Shown here: positions 34,746-43,941 of the stretch, one piece after another
How the letters are laid out: each line of letters starts with the position of its first letter
Position numbering within the stretch: position 1 is the first letter of the stretch
Assembly: GCA_018057705.1 (NCBI GenBank)
Contig: JAGPDF010000028.1
Coordinates: 1 to 55,260, forward strand
Length of the DNA: 55,260 nucleotides
Direction: 5' to 3'
Source: Thermoanaerobaculia bacterium
GTDB lineage: Bacteria; Acidobacteriota; Thermoanaerobaculia; Multivoradales; JAGPDF01
Notes under the pieces: model-generated
The model's input: the letters and a program-made list of their open reading frames with translations, nothing else
Database searches by the model: none
What the model was told of the DNA's origin: nothing
Program-made: the position numbers and the translations under genes

Positions 34746-36281
34746 TCAGAAGTCGAAGGTGACACCCTGGGCGAGCGGCAGGGTCTCGCCGAAGTTCAGG
34801 GTGCAGGTCTGGCGGCGCATGTAGAACTTCCAGGAGTCCGACCCGGCCTCGCGGCCGCCGCCGGTCTCCTTCTCGCCGCCGAACGCTCCACCGATCTCGG
34901 CGCCGGAGGTCCCGATGTTGACGTTGGCGATGCCGCAGTCGCTGCCGTCGACGGACAGGAACTTCTCGGCCGACCGCATGTTGAGCGTGAAGATCGCCGA
35001 GGAGAGGCCCTGCGGCACACTGTTGTGGATCTCGATCGCCTCGTCGAGGCTCTCGAACTCGAACAGGTAGAGGATCGGCGCGAAGGTCTCTTCGCAGGTG
35101 ATCGGCATGTGCGCCGTCGCCTCGACGAGCGTCGGCTCGACGAAGAAGCCGGGGCGGTCGAGAGTCTTCCCGCCGTAGAGGATCTTGCCACCTTGCGCGA
35201 CCGCGGTTTCGAGCGCCTGGCGATAGTCGGCGACCGCCTTGGCGTGCACGAGGGGTCCCATCAGCGTCGTCGGATCGCTCGGATCGCCGATCCGCACCGA
35301 ACCGTAGGCCTTGACGAGCTTGGCTTTCATCTCCGCGGCGATCGACTTGTGGAGGAAGAGGCGGCGGGTCGTCGTGCAGCGTTGGCCGGCCGTGCCGACG
35401 GCGGCGAAGAGCACGGCGCGCAGGGCGAGGTCGAGATCGGCGTCGGCGGTGACGATGATGCCGTTGTTGCCGCCGAGCTCGAGGAGCGCCCGTCCGAGGC
35501 GGTCCGCCAGGACTTTGCCGATCGACTTGCCCATGCTGACCGAGCCGGTGGCCGAAATCATCGGGAAGCGGCGGTCGGCGGCGAGCGGCGCACCCACCGC
35601 ATGGCGGTCGCCGACCGCGAGGTTCCAGATCGGCGGCGCGCCGTTGGCGGCGAGAACCTGCTGCGCGATCCGGGTCACGGCGATCGCCGAGAGCGGTGCC
35701 TGCTCCGAGGGCTTCCAGAGCGTCGAATCGCCGCACACCGCGGCGATCATCGCGTTCCAGGCCCAGACGGCGACGGGGAAGTTGAAGGCCGAGATGACGC
35801 CCACCGGGCCGAGCGGGTGCCACTGCTCGTACATGCGGTGCAGGGGCCGTTCGGAATGCATCGACAGGCCGTAGAGCTGGCGCGAGAGGCCGACGCAGAA
35901 GTCGGCCATGTCGATCATTTCCTGCACCTCGCCCAGACCCTCGGTGCGGACCTTGCCGACTTCCAGCGTGACCAGCTGGCCGAGGTCGTCCTTGTGGCGG
36001 CGAAGTGCCTCGCCCAACTGCCGCACGACCTCCCCGCGGCGCGGTGCGGGCCAGCGCTTCCACTCGTGGAACGCCTGCGCGGTGCTCGCGGCGACCTTCT
36101 CGTAGTCGGCGGAGGTGGCGTCGCGGACGGCGGCAATCGCTTTTCCGGTGGCCGGGTTGATCGACTCGACCCGCGGTCCGGCGGTCTCGAGCCATTCGCC
36201 GGCGAAGGCGCCGGAGTTCTCCTCGGCGAGGCCGAGGCGGGAGAGGAGGGAGGAAACTTCGGACGGACTGGCGACGGTCAT
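34746..36281 (-). CDS. Aldehyde dehydrogenase, alpha-aminoadipate semialdehyde (ALDH7/AmaB) type
   Basis: A 511-residue NAD(P)-dependent dehydrogenase. Catalytic residues are N167 ('ISAFNFPV'), K190 ('LWKPSEQAP'), E268 ('LLELGGNN') and C302 ('GQRCTTTRRL'). The sequence style, including 'ANVNIGTSGAEIGGAFGGEK', matches the ALDH7 family that oxidises alpha-aminoadipate semialdehyde/piperideine-6-carboxylate in lysine breakdown. That fits with the lysine 6-aminotransferase at 38564. GGAG lies seven bases before ATG 36281; the frame upstream is open but not conserved. Confidence 0.88.
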   Translation of the reverse strand: MTVASPSEVSSLLSRLGLAEENSGAFAGEWLETAGPRVESINPATGKAIAAVRDATSADYEKVAASTAQAFHEWKRWPAPRRGEVVRQLGEALRRHKDDLGQLVTLEVGKVRTEGLGEVQEMIDMADFCVGLSRQLYGLSMHSERPLHRMYEQWHPLGPVGVISAFNFPVAVWAWNAMIAAVCGDSTLWKPSEQAPLSAIAVTRIAQQVLAANGAPPIWNLAVGDRHAVGAPLAADRRFPMISATGSVSMGKSIGKVLADRLGRALLELGGNNGIIVTADADLDLALRAVLFAAVGTAGQRCTTTRRLFLHKSIAAEMKAKLVKAYGSVRIGDPSDPTTLMGPLVHAKAVADYRQALETAVAQGGKILYGGKTLDRPGFFVEPTLVEATAHMPITCEETFAPILYLFEFESLDEAIEIHNSVPQGLSSAIFTLNMRSAEKFLSVDGSDCGIANVNIGTSGAEIGGAFGGEKETGGGREAGSDSWKFYMRRQTCTLNFGETLPLAQGVTFDF

Positions 36282-36440
36282 GAGGATCTCCGCTTCGGGT
36301 TCGGTGGGGATTCGCTTCGACGTGGCTCGAACGGGTTCGGACGGGCGCCGGAGGCGTCGTGCGCAGACGAGCAATTCTATCGCAGCCGGCCAGCGGAGGT
36401 GCTTCCGGGCGGGCGGAGCCGGACGGGAGCGGCATCGCCT

Positions 36441-36490
36441 CTCGACTCCCGCCGACTCCTGCCGACGCCGGCCGACGCCTGCCGATACAA
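36441..36490 (+). repeat. 10-bp tandem repeat in the promoter of the ligase-like gene
   Basis: Four units of ten bases beginning GCCGA run exactly head to tail from 36451 to 36490 (GCCGACTCCT, GCCGACGCCG, GCCGACGCCT, GCCGATACAA). A degraded fifth unit (CTCGACTCCC) lies at 36441-36450. The last unit runs into a TACAAT -10 box (36486-36491) twelve bases before ATG 36503. Confidence 0.75.
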
Positions 36491-36502
36491 TGCGGAGCTT
36501 CG

Positions 36503-38539
36503 ATGCCCCTGCTTCCTGCGCTTCTCCTCGCCAGCTTCGCCTTCTGGAGCGGCACCTTCCCTGGCGCCGCCGCCTTCCCGGCCGGAGCCGTCGGACAGGG
36601 ACTGGTGCTCGCTGCCGCGATCGTCGGCGCCGCTTCCTGGCGCGATCCGCTACGCCTCGGCCCGGCCGGACGCTGGCTCGCCGCTGCTCTCGTCGCGGCG
36701 GTCGCTCTCAGCCTCGTGGTCTCGCCCGTGGCGCGCGCGGGGCGCGTCGGGGCCCTGCTCCTTCCGGCCTATCTCCTGCTGCCGTCCTTCGTCGCCCGCT
36801 GCTGGTCGACCGACCGCCGGCGCGAGGTCGGCCTCGCGGCCTGGAGCGCCGTAGTCGGCGCGACCGCGATCTGGGCGGTCGCCCAGGAGGTGCAGCACAG
36901 CAGCTCGCGCACCGCGATGCCGCTCGGCCACCACAACCTCCTCGCAGCCTTCCTGGTAATCGCCCTGCCGCTCACCATGCCGGCGCTGCGCCGTCGCGGG
37001 GCAGGGCGCTGGCTGGCGCTCGTCGCCGTCGTGGCGTCGGTCGTCGCCCTCGTCGAAACGCGCTCTTTCGTCGGCGGTGCGGCGCTCGCGCTGCTGGCGC
37101 TCGCGGGCGCGGCGCGCTTCGAGCGCGCCCGGCATCTGGTCTGCGGCCTGGCCCTCCTCGGACTGGCGCTGCTGGTGCCGCGTGCCGTGGCGATCGCGCG
37201 CGGCGACGACTCCTCGGCCTCGGCGCGCGAGGTCTATTTGCGCGCCGGATGGCATGGCGTGATCGAGAGGCCTGTGGCCGGATGGGGACCCGGATCAACC
37301 CCCTGGACGCTCGCCGAACAGCTGCAGCCGCTGCCGGGAGTGAACCCCCCGGGCGAGGTCGTCGGTGAGATGCACTCGCTGCCGCTGGCACTGGCCTACG
37401 AGCTCGGATTCGTCGGGCTGGCGCTCGCCGGCGCCGTCGTCGGACTGTTCTGCCTCCGGCGCTGGCGTGGCCTTGCGTCGGCCGCCGACCGGGCGCTCGT
37501 GGAGGCCGGCCTCGCCGGTGTCGCCGGTTTCCTGCTCACCGCTCTGGGCGGAGCCCAACTCTCGGTCACCGCCCTGCCGCTGGCGGCGGCGCTGGCGGCG
37601 GGGGCGGCCCTGGCCGGCGAAGGCGCGGCGGGCAAGATCCTCGGGCAGCGCCAGGCGTCCTCCGGTAGAGGTCGGCTCCGGCGCCTCGACGCCTGGGGGG
37701 CTCCGGTCTGGCTCTATGTCGCGGCGGCGGTGACGATTCTCCTGCCGCTCGCCCGCGCCCAGGCACTCTACGATCGCGCCGCCGGACTGCGCACGCGGGC
37801 CAAGGCCGCGCCGCTCGTCGCGCAGGCCATGGCGCTCGACCCGGAGTTCGCGCTCTACAGGGCCCGGTGGGCATGGTCTTCGGACGCTCCGGTCGGCGAG
37901 CGGGCGGTCGAGGCGATTGCGGCCGCCCGCAGCGCCCGCGGCGTCGCCGCGCTATGGCTGCGGGCAGGGGCGCTGGCGCTCGAAGCCGGACGGACGGATC
38001 TGGCACGCGAGGCGTCGGAGCGCGCCCTGGCGCTCGACCCGTTGAGCGGCTTCGCACCGTTTCACTTGGCGACGATGAGCAGGGATCTCGCGGCGGTCGC
38101 CGGCGACCGCGAGAGGAGCTCGGCCGTCGACTGTGCAGCACGAGCCCTGCTCGCCGAACCGCGCCTCGCGGCGGCGAGCGCCTGGCGCGGGCGCGAAGAG
38201 CTCCTCCAGCGGGCCCTGTTGCGCCTCGAACATTGGCCGGGGGTCGACGCCGGCTGGCGGGTCGAGATGCTGAAGCAGGCGGCCGACGCGGTACTGGCTC
38301 CGGGGGCACCCGGATCGCCTGGTGGGGCCGTCGACGAGGTGGAGCTCGCCGCCCAGATCGACACGACACCGGCGCTCGCGGTCTCGCTGCACCTTTTCCG
38401 CCGGTCACCCTGGCCCGCGGACGTGGCGCGCATCCGGGTCGAACGGGCGGCCGTGCGTCGGATGAAGCTACCCTCCGCTGCGGCCATGCACGAGTCCTCC
38501 CCCGCCGCCTTCCCGCGCGACCGCTGCGCGCCGCTGTAA
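36503..38539 (+). CDS. O-antigen ligase-like membrane protein with TPR-like tail
   Basis: A 678-residue protein. About twelve hydrophobic helices (1-440) include a large loop with 'AVAQEVQHSSSRTAMPLGHHNLLAAFLVI' (GHHNLLAAF is the ligase-like histidine pair) and 'REVYLRAGWHGVIERPVAGWGPGS', typical of the Wzy/WaaL (O-antigen ligase) family. A soluble helical TPR-like tail follows (about 450-678). It would join or polymerise glycans at the outer face of the inner membrane, or be one of the Acidobacteriota relatives of unknown substrate. It is divergent from the dehydrogenase and sits between two lysine-degradation genes on the other strand. Confidence 0.78.
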   Translation: MPLLPALLLASFAFWSGTFPGAAAFPAGAVGQGLVLAAAIVGAASWRDPLRLGPAGRWLAAALVAAVALSLVVSPVARAGRVGALLLPAYLLLPSFVARCWSTDRRREVGLAAWSAVVGATAIWAVAQEVQHSSSRTAMPLGHHNLLAAFLVIALPLTMPALRRRGAGRWLALVAVVASVVALVETRSFVGGAALALLALAGAARFERARHLVCGLALLGLALLVPRAVAIARGDDSSASAREVYLRAGWHGVIERPVAGWGPGSTPWTLAEQLQPLPGVNPPGEVVGEMHSLPLALAYELGFVGLALAGAVVGLFCLRRWRGLASAADRALVEAGLAGVAGFLLTALGGAQLSVTALPLAAALAAGAALAGEGAAGKILGQRQASSGRGRLRRLDAWGAPVWLYVAAAVTILLPLARAQALYDRAAGLRTRAKAAPLVAQAMALDPEFALYRARWAWSSDAPVGERAVEAIAAARSARGVAALWLRAGALALEAGRTDLAREASERALALDPLSGFAPFHLATMSRDLAAVAGDRERSSAVDCAARALLAEPRLAAASAWRGREELLQRALLRLEHWPGVDAGWRVEMLKQAADAVLAPGAPGSPGGAVDEVELAAQIDTTPALAVSLHLFRRSPWPADVARIRVERAAVRRMKLPSAAAMHESSPAAFPRDRCAPL

Positions 38540-38563
38540 GCCGCGAGGGCTGCCCGGCGCAGG

Positions 38564-39943
38564 TCAGCCGAGGATGGTCGCCAGGGCGCGCTCGATGCGG
38601 CGCAGGCCGAGGTCGGCCTCGCCGCGGGTGAGCACGAGCGGTGGGCGCATGCGGATGGCGCGGTCGCCGGAGGCGAGGCCCAGCACGTCGCTGTCGTTGA
38701 GAGCGGTGAGCGTGCGGTTCCGGGTGTCGGTGTCCGGCAGATCGAAAGCGAGGAAGAAGCCCCGGCCGCGTCCGTTGGTGACCTTGCCCGGGAAGAGGCG
38801 CTCGAGCTCGACGATGCCTTCGAGGAGGTGGGCTCCGACCTCGGTGACGTTCGCGAGCAGCGCATCCTCCTCGATGACTTCGATGATCCGCTGGCTGCGC
38901 ACCATGTCCACGAGGTTGCCGCCCCAGGTCGAGTTGATGCGCGACGAGATCTTGAACACCGAGTCGACTTCGTCGATCCTCGGACCGGCGGCGAGGCCGC
39001 AGATCTGGGTCTTCTTGGCGAACGAGAAGAGGTCCGGCTCGACGCCGAAATGCTCGAACGACCACCACTTCCCCGTCGTGCCGAAGCCGGTCTGGACCTC
39101 GTCGAAAATCAGCAGAAACTCGTGCTCGTCGGCGAGCTCGCGCAGCCTCTTCAGGAACTCGGCGCGGAAGTGGTTGTCGCCACCTTCGCCCTGGATCGGC
39201 TCGACGATGAGGGCGGCAATGTCGTGGCCGTGCTTCGCCACCGCGGTCTCGATCTCGGTCACGGCCTGGCGCTCGAGTGCCATCGTCGTCTCGAGCCCCT
39301 CCGGTGTCAGCGGGAAGCGCAGCATCGGATTGACGACCCGCGGCCAGGGGAACTTGGGGAAGTACTGGGTCTTGCGCGGATCGGCGGTGTTGGTGAGCGA
39401 GAGAGTGTAGCCACTGCGGCCATGAAACGCCTGGCGGAAGTGCAGGATCTGTGACCCGAGCTCGCCCCTGCCCGCGGCCAGATTCTTGCGCACCTTCCAA
39501 TCGAAGGCGACCTTGAGCGCGTTCTCTACAGCCAGCGCTCCGCCTTCGATGAAGAAGAGGTGCCGGCGAAAAGCCTCCGGTACCGTGCGCGCGAACGTCT
39601 CGACGAACTCGGCCATGAACGTGGTGTAGATATCGGAGTTCGCAGGCTTGTTCAGGGCCGCCGGCAGGATCCGCTGGGCGAACTCGCGGGTGGCGAGCTT
39701 GGGATGATTGAAACCGAGGGGCGAGGTCGAGAAATGGCCGAAGAAGTCGAGCACGTCGCGGCCGCGGACGGCGTCGTGGAGGAACACGCCATGGCTCTTC
39801 TCGATGTCCTGAACCATGTGATAGCCGTCGACGAGGATGTGCCGCGAAAGAACCTCTCGCACCTCTTGCGGGGTGAAGCGAACGGAGTTGTGGACGGGGA
39901 TCGTCATCGGGGGCCTCGCGTCGATCGGGCTACTGGAAGTCAT
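38564..39943 (-). CDS. lat: L-lysine 6-aminotransferase
   Basis: A 459-residue class III PLP aminotransferase that moves the epsilon-amino group of lysine to 2-oxoglutarate, giving alpha-aminoadipate semialdehyde. Features are 'DIEKSHGVFLHDA', 'FFGHFSTSPLGFNHP', 'FIEGGALAVENALK', D281 in 'LLIFDEVQTGFG' and the PLP lysine K310 or K311 in 'FSFAKKTQICGLAAG'; 'KKTQICG' is diagnostic of this subfamily. It would feed the dehydrogenase at 34746. A promoter is visible upstream at 39992-40021. ATG 39907 is an alternative start. Confidence 0.92.
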   Translation of the reverse strand: MTSSSPIDARPPMTIPVHNSVRFTPQEVREVLSRHILVDGYHMVQDIEKSHGVFLHDAVRGRDVLDFFGHFSTSPLGFNHPKLATREFAQRILPAALNKPANSDIYTTFMAEFVETFARTVPEAFRRHLFFIEGGALAVENALKVAFDWKVRKNLAAGRGELGSQILHFRQAFHGRSGYTLSLTNTADPRKTQYFPKFPWPRVVNPMLRFPLTPEGLETTMALERQAVTEIETAVAKHGHDIAALIVEPIQGEGGDNHFRAEFLKRLRELADEHEFLLIFDEVQTGFGTTGKWWSFEHFGVEPDLFSFAKKTQICGLAAGPRIDEVDSVFKISSRINSTWGGNLVDMVRSQRIIEVIEEDALLANVTEVGAHLLEGIVELERLFPGKVTNGRGRGFFLAFDLPDTDTRNRTLTALNDSDVLGLASGDRAIRMRPPLVLTRGEADLGLRRIERALATILG

Positions 39944-39991
39944 TGATTCGAAAGGCAGGAAGGCCTTCGCAGGGGCTTGCGCTGCAGCACC

Positions 39992-40021
39992 AGCCTATCA
40001 GGCCGGTCGCGAAGGGGTCAA
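39992..40021 (-). promoter_or_regulatory. Promoter of the lysine aminotransferase gene
   Basis: On the minus strand, TTGACC (40016-40021), an 18-bp spacer and TAGGCT (39992-39997) give a start near 39985 and a leader of about 42 bases. The -35 box overlaps the stop of the diguanylate cyclase gene. Confidence 0.5.
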
Positions 40022-41169
40022 CGCGCCGCGGTGCGCGCCAGGCCGGAGTTCAGGTCGGCTTCGGTGTCGGCGAGCATCACACGGTTCCGGCCCGACTCCT
40101 TGGCTCGGTACATCGCCGAATCGGCGAGGCGCAGCAACTGGCTCTTGGCGATCGCGAGGCTCTGTTCTCTCGGGACGTGTCGCGACAGCGTCGCCACCCC
40201 GATCGAGCAGCCGATTCCGGAGAGAAAGAGAGGTTCGGGCTGAATCTCGCCCGGAGCGTTGCAGAAGACCGCCTGCTCGATGTCGGCGCGCAGGCGCTCG
40301 GCGATCGCCATCGCCTCCACTGCCGGAACATCCGGCAGGACGACCACGAACTCGTCGCCGCCGTAGCGCGCCACCAGTGCGCGGGCCAGGCCGACCGACC
40401 GCCGCAGAAGCTGCCCGGTTTCGCGCAGAACCTGCGAGCCGGCGAGGTGCCCGTGCCGGTCGTTGACCAGCTTGAAGTAGTCGAGATCGAGAAAGAGCAG
40501 CGCCAGGTCGAGCTCCTCGGTGCGGCAGCGCACGAGGGTCTGCTCGAGCGCCGAGTGGAGGTAGCGGTCGTTGAAGAGCCCGGTGAGGTTGTCGCGCTTT
40601 GCGGCCTCCTGGGCCAGCCTGCCGTCGAGGACGTTCTGGATCGAGATCGAGATGTAGTCAGCGAAGATCTCGAGCAGGTCGCGTTCCTGCTCGGTGTAGG
40701 AGTCGGCACCCCGGCGGTTGATCAACTCGAGGACTCCGCAGACGTCGGTTCCGATACGGATCGGGATGGCGACCAGCGACTGGGTCCGGTACTGGGTCTC
40801 AGCGTCGATCGAGGCGTCGAAGAAGCGGTCCGAAGCGACATCCCTCGACGAATAGGCCTTGCCCGACAGGTAGACATGTCCGGCGATACCCTGGTCGGCC
40901 GGCAGTGTCTGGCCGACCAGAAGCTGCGCCTTGTCGCCGAAGGCAGCGAGGAAGGTGAGCCGGTTGCGGCTGCGATCGACCTGCTTCAGGCGCGGGTTGT
41001 CGAGCAGGATCGACCCGGCCTGCGAGGGTACGAACTCGTTCGCCTTGCGCAGCACCTCGACGAGATTGTCCGCGAGGCTCATCTCGGGCTCGAAATTCGG
41101 CAGGGACGCACGTCGACGCTCGAGGAATTGCTCGAGTGCGTGGGGGTCGAGGCTGAAGACTTCGCTCAT
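40018..41169 (-). CDS. Diguanylate cyclase with GAF domain
   Basis: A 383-residue cytoplasmic signalling enzyme. A GAF sensor (about 30-180, including 'PADQGIAGHVYLSGKAYSSRD') is followed by a GGDEF domain (about 185-375) with intact 'ARYGGDEFVVVLPD' (GGDEF at 270-274) and metal-binding D230 in 'LFLDLDYFK'. It makes cyclic di-GMP from two GTP. The RxxD product-inhibition site is not visible before GGDEF, so feedback control is probably absent. The start ATG 41169 is chosen because the upstream extension is not conserved. It lies 73 bases after batD and may be read through from the bat operon. Confidence 0.88.
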   Translation of the reverse strand: MSEVFSLDPHALEQFLERRRASLPNFEPEMSLADNLVEVLRKANEFVPSQAGSILLDNPRLKQVDRSRNRLTFLAAFGDKAQLLVGQTLPADQGIAGHVYLSGKAYSSRDVASDRFFDASIDAETQYRTQSLVAIPIRIGTDVCGVLELINRRGADSYTEQERDLLEIFADYISISIQNVLDGRLAQEAAKRDNLTGLFNDRYLHSALEQTLVRCRTEELDLALLFLDLDYFKLVNDRHGHLAGSQVLRETGQLLRRSVGLARALVARYGGDEFVVVLPDVPAVEAMAIAERLRADIEQAVFCNAPGEIQPEPLFLSGIGCSIGVATLSRHVPREQSLAIAKSQLLRLADSAMYRAKESGRNRVMLADTEADLNSGLARTAAR

Positions 41170-41242
41170 GCCGAAGCGCTCTGGTCGCTCAAAACTCGGG
41201 CGAAAGATACCAGAAGTAGCGCAGAGGCAGCTGTGCAGTCGC

Positions 41243-43051
41243 CTAGCGCAGGGCCCGAGCAAGGCGCCGCGCCCGCGACAGGGCATCGGAACGAAGCTCG
41301 TCGGCGGCGGCCAGCTCGGGGGCATAACGCAGATAGTGGAGCTCCCGGGTGAGCTCGGCGACCTCCGTTGCCGTCGCCGGATCAACCCTCGCGGCGGTCA
41401 GTAGCGCATGCCAATGCGAGACCGGCGTGCCGGGCGCGATCTCGAAGCGCGCCTCCAGGTGGGCGCGCAGCGCCTCTTCGATCTCCGCTGCGGTCTCGCG
41501 CGGCGTTGCCTTCGTGGCCGAGGCCTCGATCGCCCGCAGGGCAGAGGCGAGCGGCCTGCCGGTGCCGCGCGAGCGTGACGTCCGGTGAGTGCGCCCCAGG
41601 GCGGCCCCGCCCAGCAGGCCGGCGACGAGAAGACCCCCGCCCGCAGCCCAGAGCCAGATCCTGCCGGAGCGCGGGGCCGGGGCGGGCTCCGTGGCCGCGG
41701 CGGGTGACGGCTCTGGGGGGGCGGCGGGCGGGGGCGCCGCGGCCGTCGCCGAATCTCCTGTGACGGCGAGTCTCAGCGGGCGGGTCGAGGCCTGGCGAAA
41801 CTCCCTCTTCGCCGGGTCGAAGTAGGGCAACGCGAGCGCCGGTACTTCGAAGCTCCCGGGCCGTTCGGCGACGAGTACGTAGCTCCATTCCTGGGACGAG
41901 ACGAGACTCCCGTCGGTGAGCCGCTCGGCGCTCTCCTGACGCGGAGGAAAGGTCCGGATGCCGTCCGGGATCGGCAGCTGCGGCGCGCGCAGGCTCTGCA
42001 GATTGCCGTTTCCGGTGGAGCGAATGGTGAGTGTGGCGGCCTCGCCGACGGCGATCGTCGAGCGGTCGAGACGGGCCGAGACGGTGAGGTCGCCCACGGC
42101 GCCGGTGAAGCCGGGCGGCGAGGGGGGCAGGGCGAGGACTTCGAGCGCGATCGGCTCGGTCTTGAGGTGCAGTGTTTCCGACCGGCCGAAGGGGGTTCCG
42201 AACGGGCCGATCTCCGCCATCCGCGCGACGAGATCGACCTCTGCGGCTTCGATCGAGAACCGCCCGGCCTGCAGCGGAAAGAGGGCACGGCGCAAAATGG
42301 CGAAGCGGGCGATGCGTTCGCCGTTCGGCTCGAGCCAGTCCGGCTTGAGCTCTGCCGGTTGCGGGATCTCCCGCACCCAGAACCCCTTGAAGGCAGGCAG
42401 GCGAGTCGGCTGGTAGGCGCCGACATCCGTCTGCGTGTAGAGCCAGAGCGTGTAGGTCATCTGCTGGCCGGCGTAGACCGCGGCGGGCTGGAGCTCGGCA
42501 CGCAGATAGACCTTGGGCCGCGCGATCTCGGCCGCCGACGGATTCCGCCGCCGGCCGGCACCGGCACGCCCGAACAGATCTTCGAATGGGTCGAACGATC
42601 GGGCGCCCGGCGCTCCCGGCTGGCCGGGCGCGGGCTGCGGGCGGGGCGGCGGCTCCTGCCGGACCTCGATCTCCTTGTCCGAGAGCCGCAGCGCCTGGCC
42701 CGCCACGGTGAGCGCGATCGACCGCACGCGCGCCGGCCCGACGCCCTTGGGGCGCAGGCGCCAGGTGAGCTGCAGCTTGCTCGAGGTCTTGCCGTTCACC
42801 CAGCTCTGGCTGTGCGACTGCGACGGCCCACCGGCGACCTCCAGGTTGTCGAGCTCGAACGCCGGCTGGGCGTCGATTCCGCCGAAGCCGCCGGAGGTCA
42901 CCGTGATGGTGAAGCTCGCGAGCTCGCCGACCCCGATGACCGCGGGCTCGAGGACCGCCGTGGCGGACGCCGGTGGCTCGGCGGCGGCGCCGGGAGCCGG
43001 CGGCGCGAGGAGCAGCGCCGCGAGGCAGGTGGCGCCAGCGAGCCGGCTCAC
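41243..43051 (-). CDS. batD: BatD-type aerotolerance protein
   Basis: A 602-residue membrane-anchored periplasmic protein. A signal peptide (cut near 'APGAAA') is followed by repeated Ig-like beta domains with 'FELDNLEVAGGPSQSHSQSWVNGKTSSKLQLTW' (pattern QSxSxSWVNGK, a BatD hallmark) and 'YTLWLYTQTDVGAYQ'. One transmembrane helix (about 465-485) and a helical cytoplasmic tail follow. The start is GTG overlapping the batC stop (GTGA). Bat proteins act with the MoxR ATPase in stress tolerance or complex assembly. Confidence 0.88.
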   Translation of the reverse strand: MSRLAGATCLAALLLAPPAPGAAAEPPASATAVLEPAVIGVGELASFTITVTSGGFGGIDAQPAFELDNLEVAGGPSQSHSQSWVNGKTSSKLQLTWRLRPKGVGPARVRSIALTVAGQALRLSDKEIEVRQEPPPRPQPAPGQPGAPGARSFDPFEDLFGRAGAGRRRNPSAAEIARPKVYLRAELQPAAVYAGQQMTYTLWLYTQTDVGAYQPTRLPAFKGFWVREIPQPAELKPDWLEPNGERIARFAILRRALFPLQAGRFSIEAAEVDLVARMAEIGPFGTPFGRSETLHLKTEPIALEVLALPPSPPGFTGAVGDLTVSARLDRSTIAVGEAATLTIRSTGNGNLQSLRAPQLPIPDGIRTFPPRQESAERLTDGSLVSSQEWSYVLVAERPGSFEVPALALPYFDPAKREFRQASTRPLRLAVTGDSATAAAPPPAAPPEPSPAAATEPAPAPRSGRIWLWAAGGGLLVAGLLGGAALGRTHRTSRSRGTGRPLASALRAIEASATKATPRETAAEIEEALRAHLEARFEIAPGTPVSHWHALLTAARVDPATATEVAELTRELHYLRYAPELAAADELRSDALSRARRLARALR

Positions 43052-43941
43052 CAGTCCTTCTCCACGCTGGTCTTGGCGCGCGCCAGGGCACGCGCCTGAT
43101 CACGGCGCTGCTGGCGCTCGAGATTCTCGACCGCCTGGAGAATCGCCGCTGCCTGCTCTGCAGTCATATCCTGCTGCTCCTGGAACTGCGGCAGCGGCCG
43201 GTTCTGCGGTGGTTGCGCCTGCGGCGGCTGTCCCGTCTGGGGTTGGCCGTCGCCGGGCTGAGGAGGCGTCTGCTGCTTCGGGTCCGGCTGCGCTGGCCCT
43301 TGCCGGTCCTGCGGCTCGTTGCCGCCGCCCTGCTGCGGGCTCGGGTTCTCCCCGTCCTCCTGCTTCTGCTTCTCCTGCGAGTCCTTCTGCTGCTGCTTCT
43401 CCTGCTGGCGCTGCTGCTCCTCGAGCAGGCGCAGCGCGAGCTCGAGGTTGCGCTTCGCGCCCGCCTGGTCGGCCCGGGCACGCAGCGAGCTCTTGTAGGC
43501 CTCGATCGCCCCCCGGGCGTCTTTCGTCGCCAGACGCGCGTTGCCGAGGTTGTAGAGGGCATCCGCCGCGAGCTCGGGCGGCGCATGCTTCGCCGCCTGC
43601 TCGAGCAGTTGCGCGGCGTCCGGCTGGCTCGCGGCGAGGTGGGCCGTGCCGGCGTTGTACTCGACGAGCGGGTCGCCCGGCTGCAGCCGCAGTGCGCTGT
43701 CGAGTGGAGCGACCGTTTCCTCGGGCCGCCCCTTCTCCCAGGCGGCAAGTGCGCGCGCGGTGCGTTCGCGGGCGTTGAAGCGATAGGGCTCGAGCACCGG
43801 GGTGCCCTGAGTGGCAGGAGGGGTGGGGGTTCCGGGGCCGCCAGGCGGCGTGCCGGCCGCCGCTTGCGCAGCGGCGGGAGCGTCGGCGGCGCACAGAGCG
43901 ATCACCGTGAGCAGGGCGGCAGGGAGGCCGAGGCGCTTCAG
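43048..43941 (-). CDS. batC: BatC-type TPR protein, probable CTG start
   Basis: A 297-residue secreted protein. It has TPR repeats ('PLVEYNAGTAHLAASQPDAAQ', split by 'ALYNLGNARLATKDARGAIEAY') and then a Gln/Glu/Pro-rich low-complexity tail ending in 'RAKTSVEKDW'. The signal peptide only appears complete when translation begins at a CTG (43939-43941) overlapping the batB stop (CTGA): 'KRLGLPAALLTVIALCAAD' then 'APAAAQA'. Every other junction inside this operon from DUF58 onwards is also a 4-nt NTGA overlap. An ATG/GTG-type start upstream at 44037 would add a poor, arginine-rich extension. Confidence 0.82.
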   Translation of the reverse strand: MKRLGLPAALLTVIALCAADAPAAAQAAAGTPPGGPGTPTPPATQGTPVLEPYRFNARERTARALAAWEKGRPEETVAPLDSALRLQPGDPLVEYNAGTAHLAASQPDAAQLLEQAAKHAPPELAADALYNLGNARLATKDARGAIEAYKSSLRARADQAGAKRNLELALRLLEEQQRQQEKQQQKDSQEKQKQEDGENPSPQQGGGNEPQDRQGPAQPDPKQQTPPQPGDGQPQTGQPPQAQPPQNRPLPQFQEQQDMTAEQAAAILQAVENLERQQRRDQARALARAKTSVEKDW

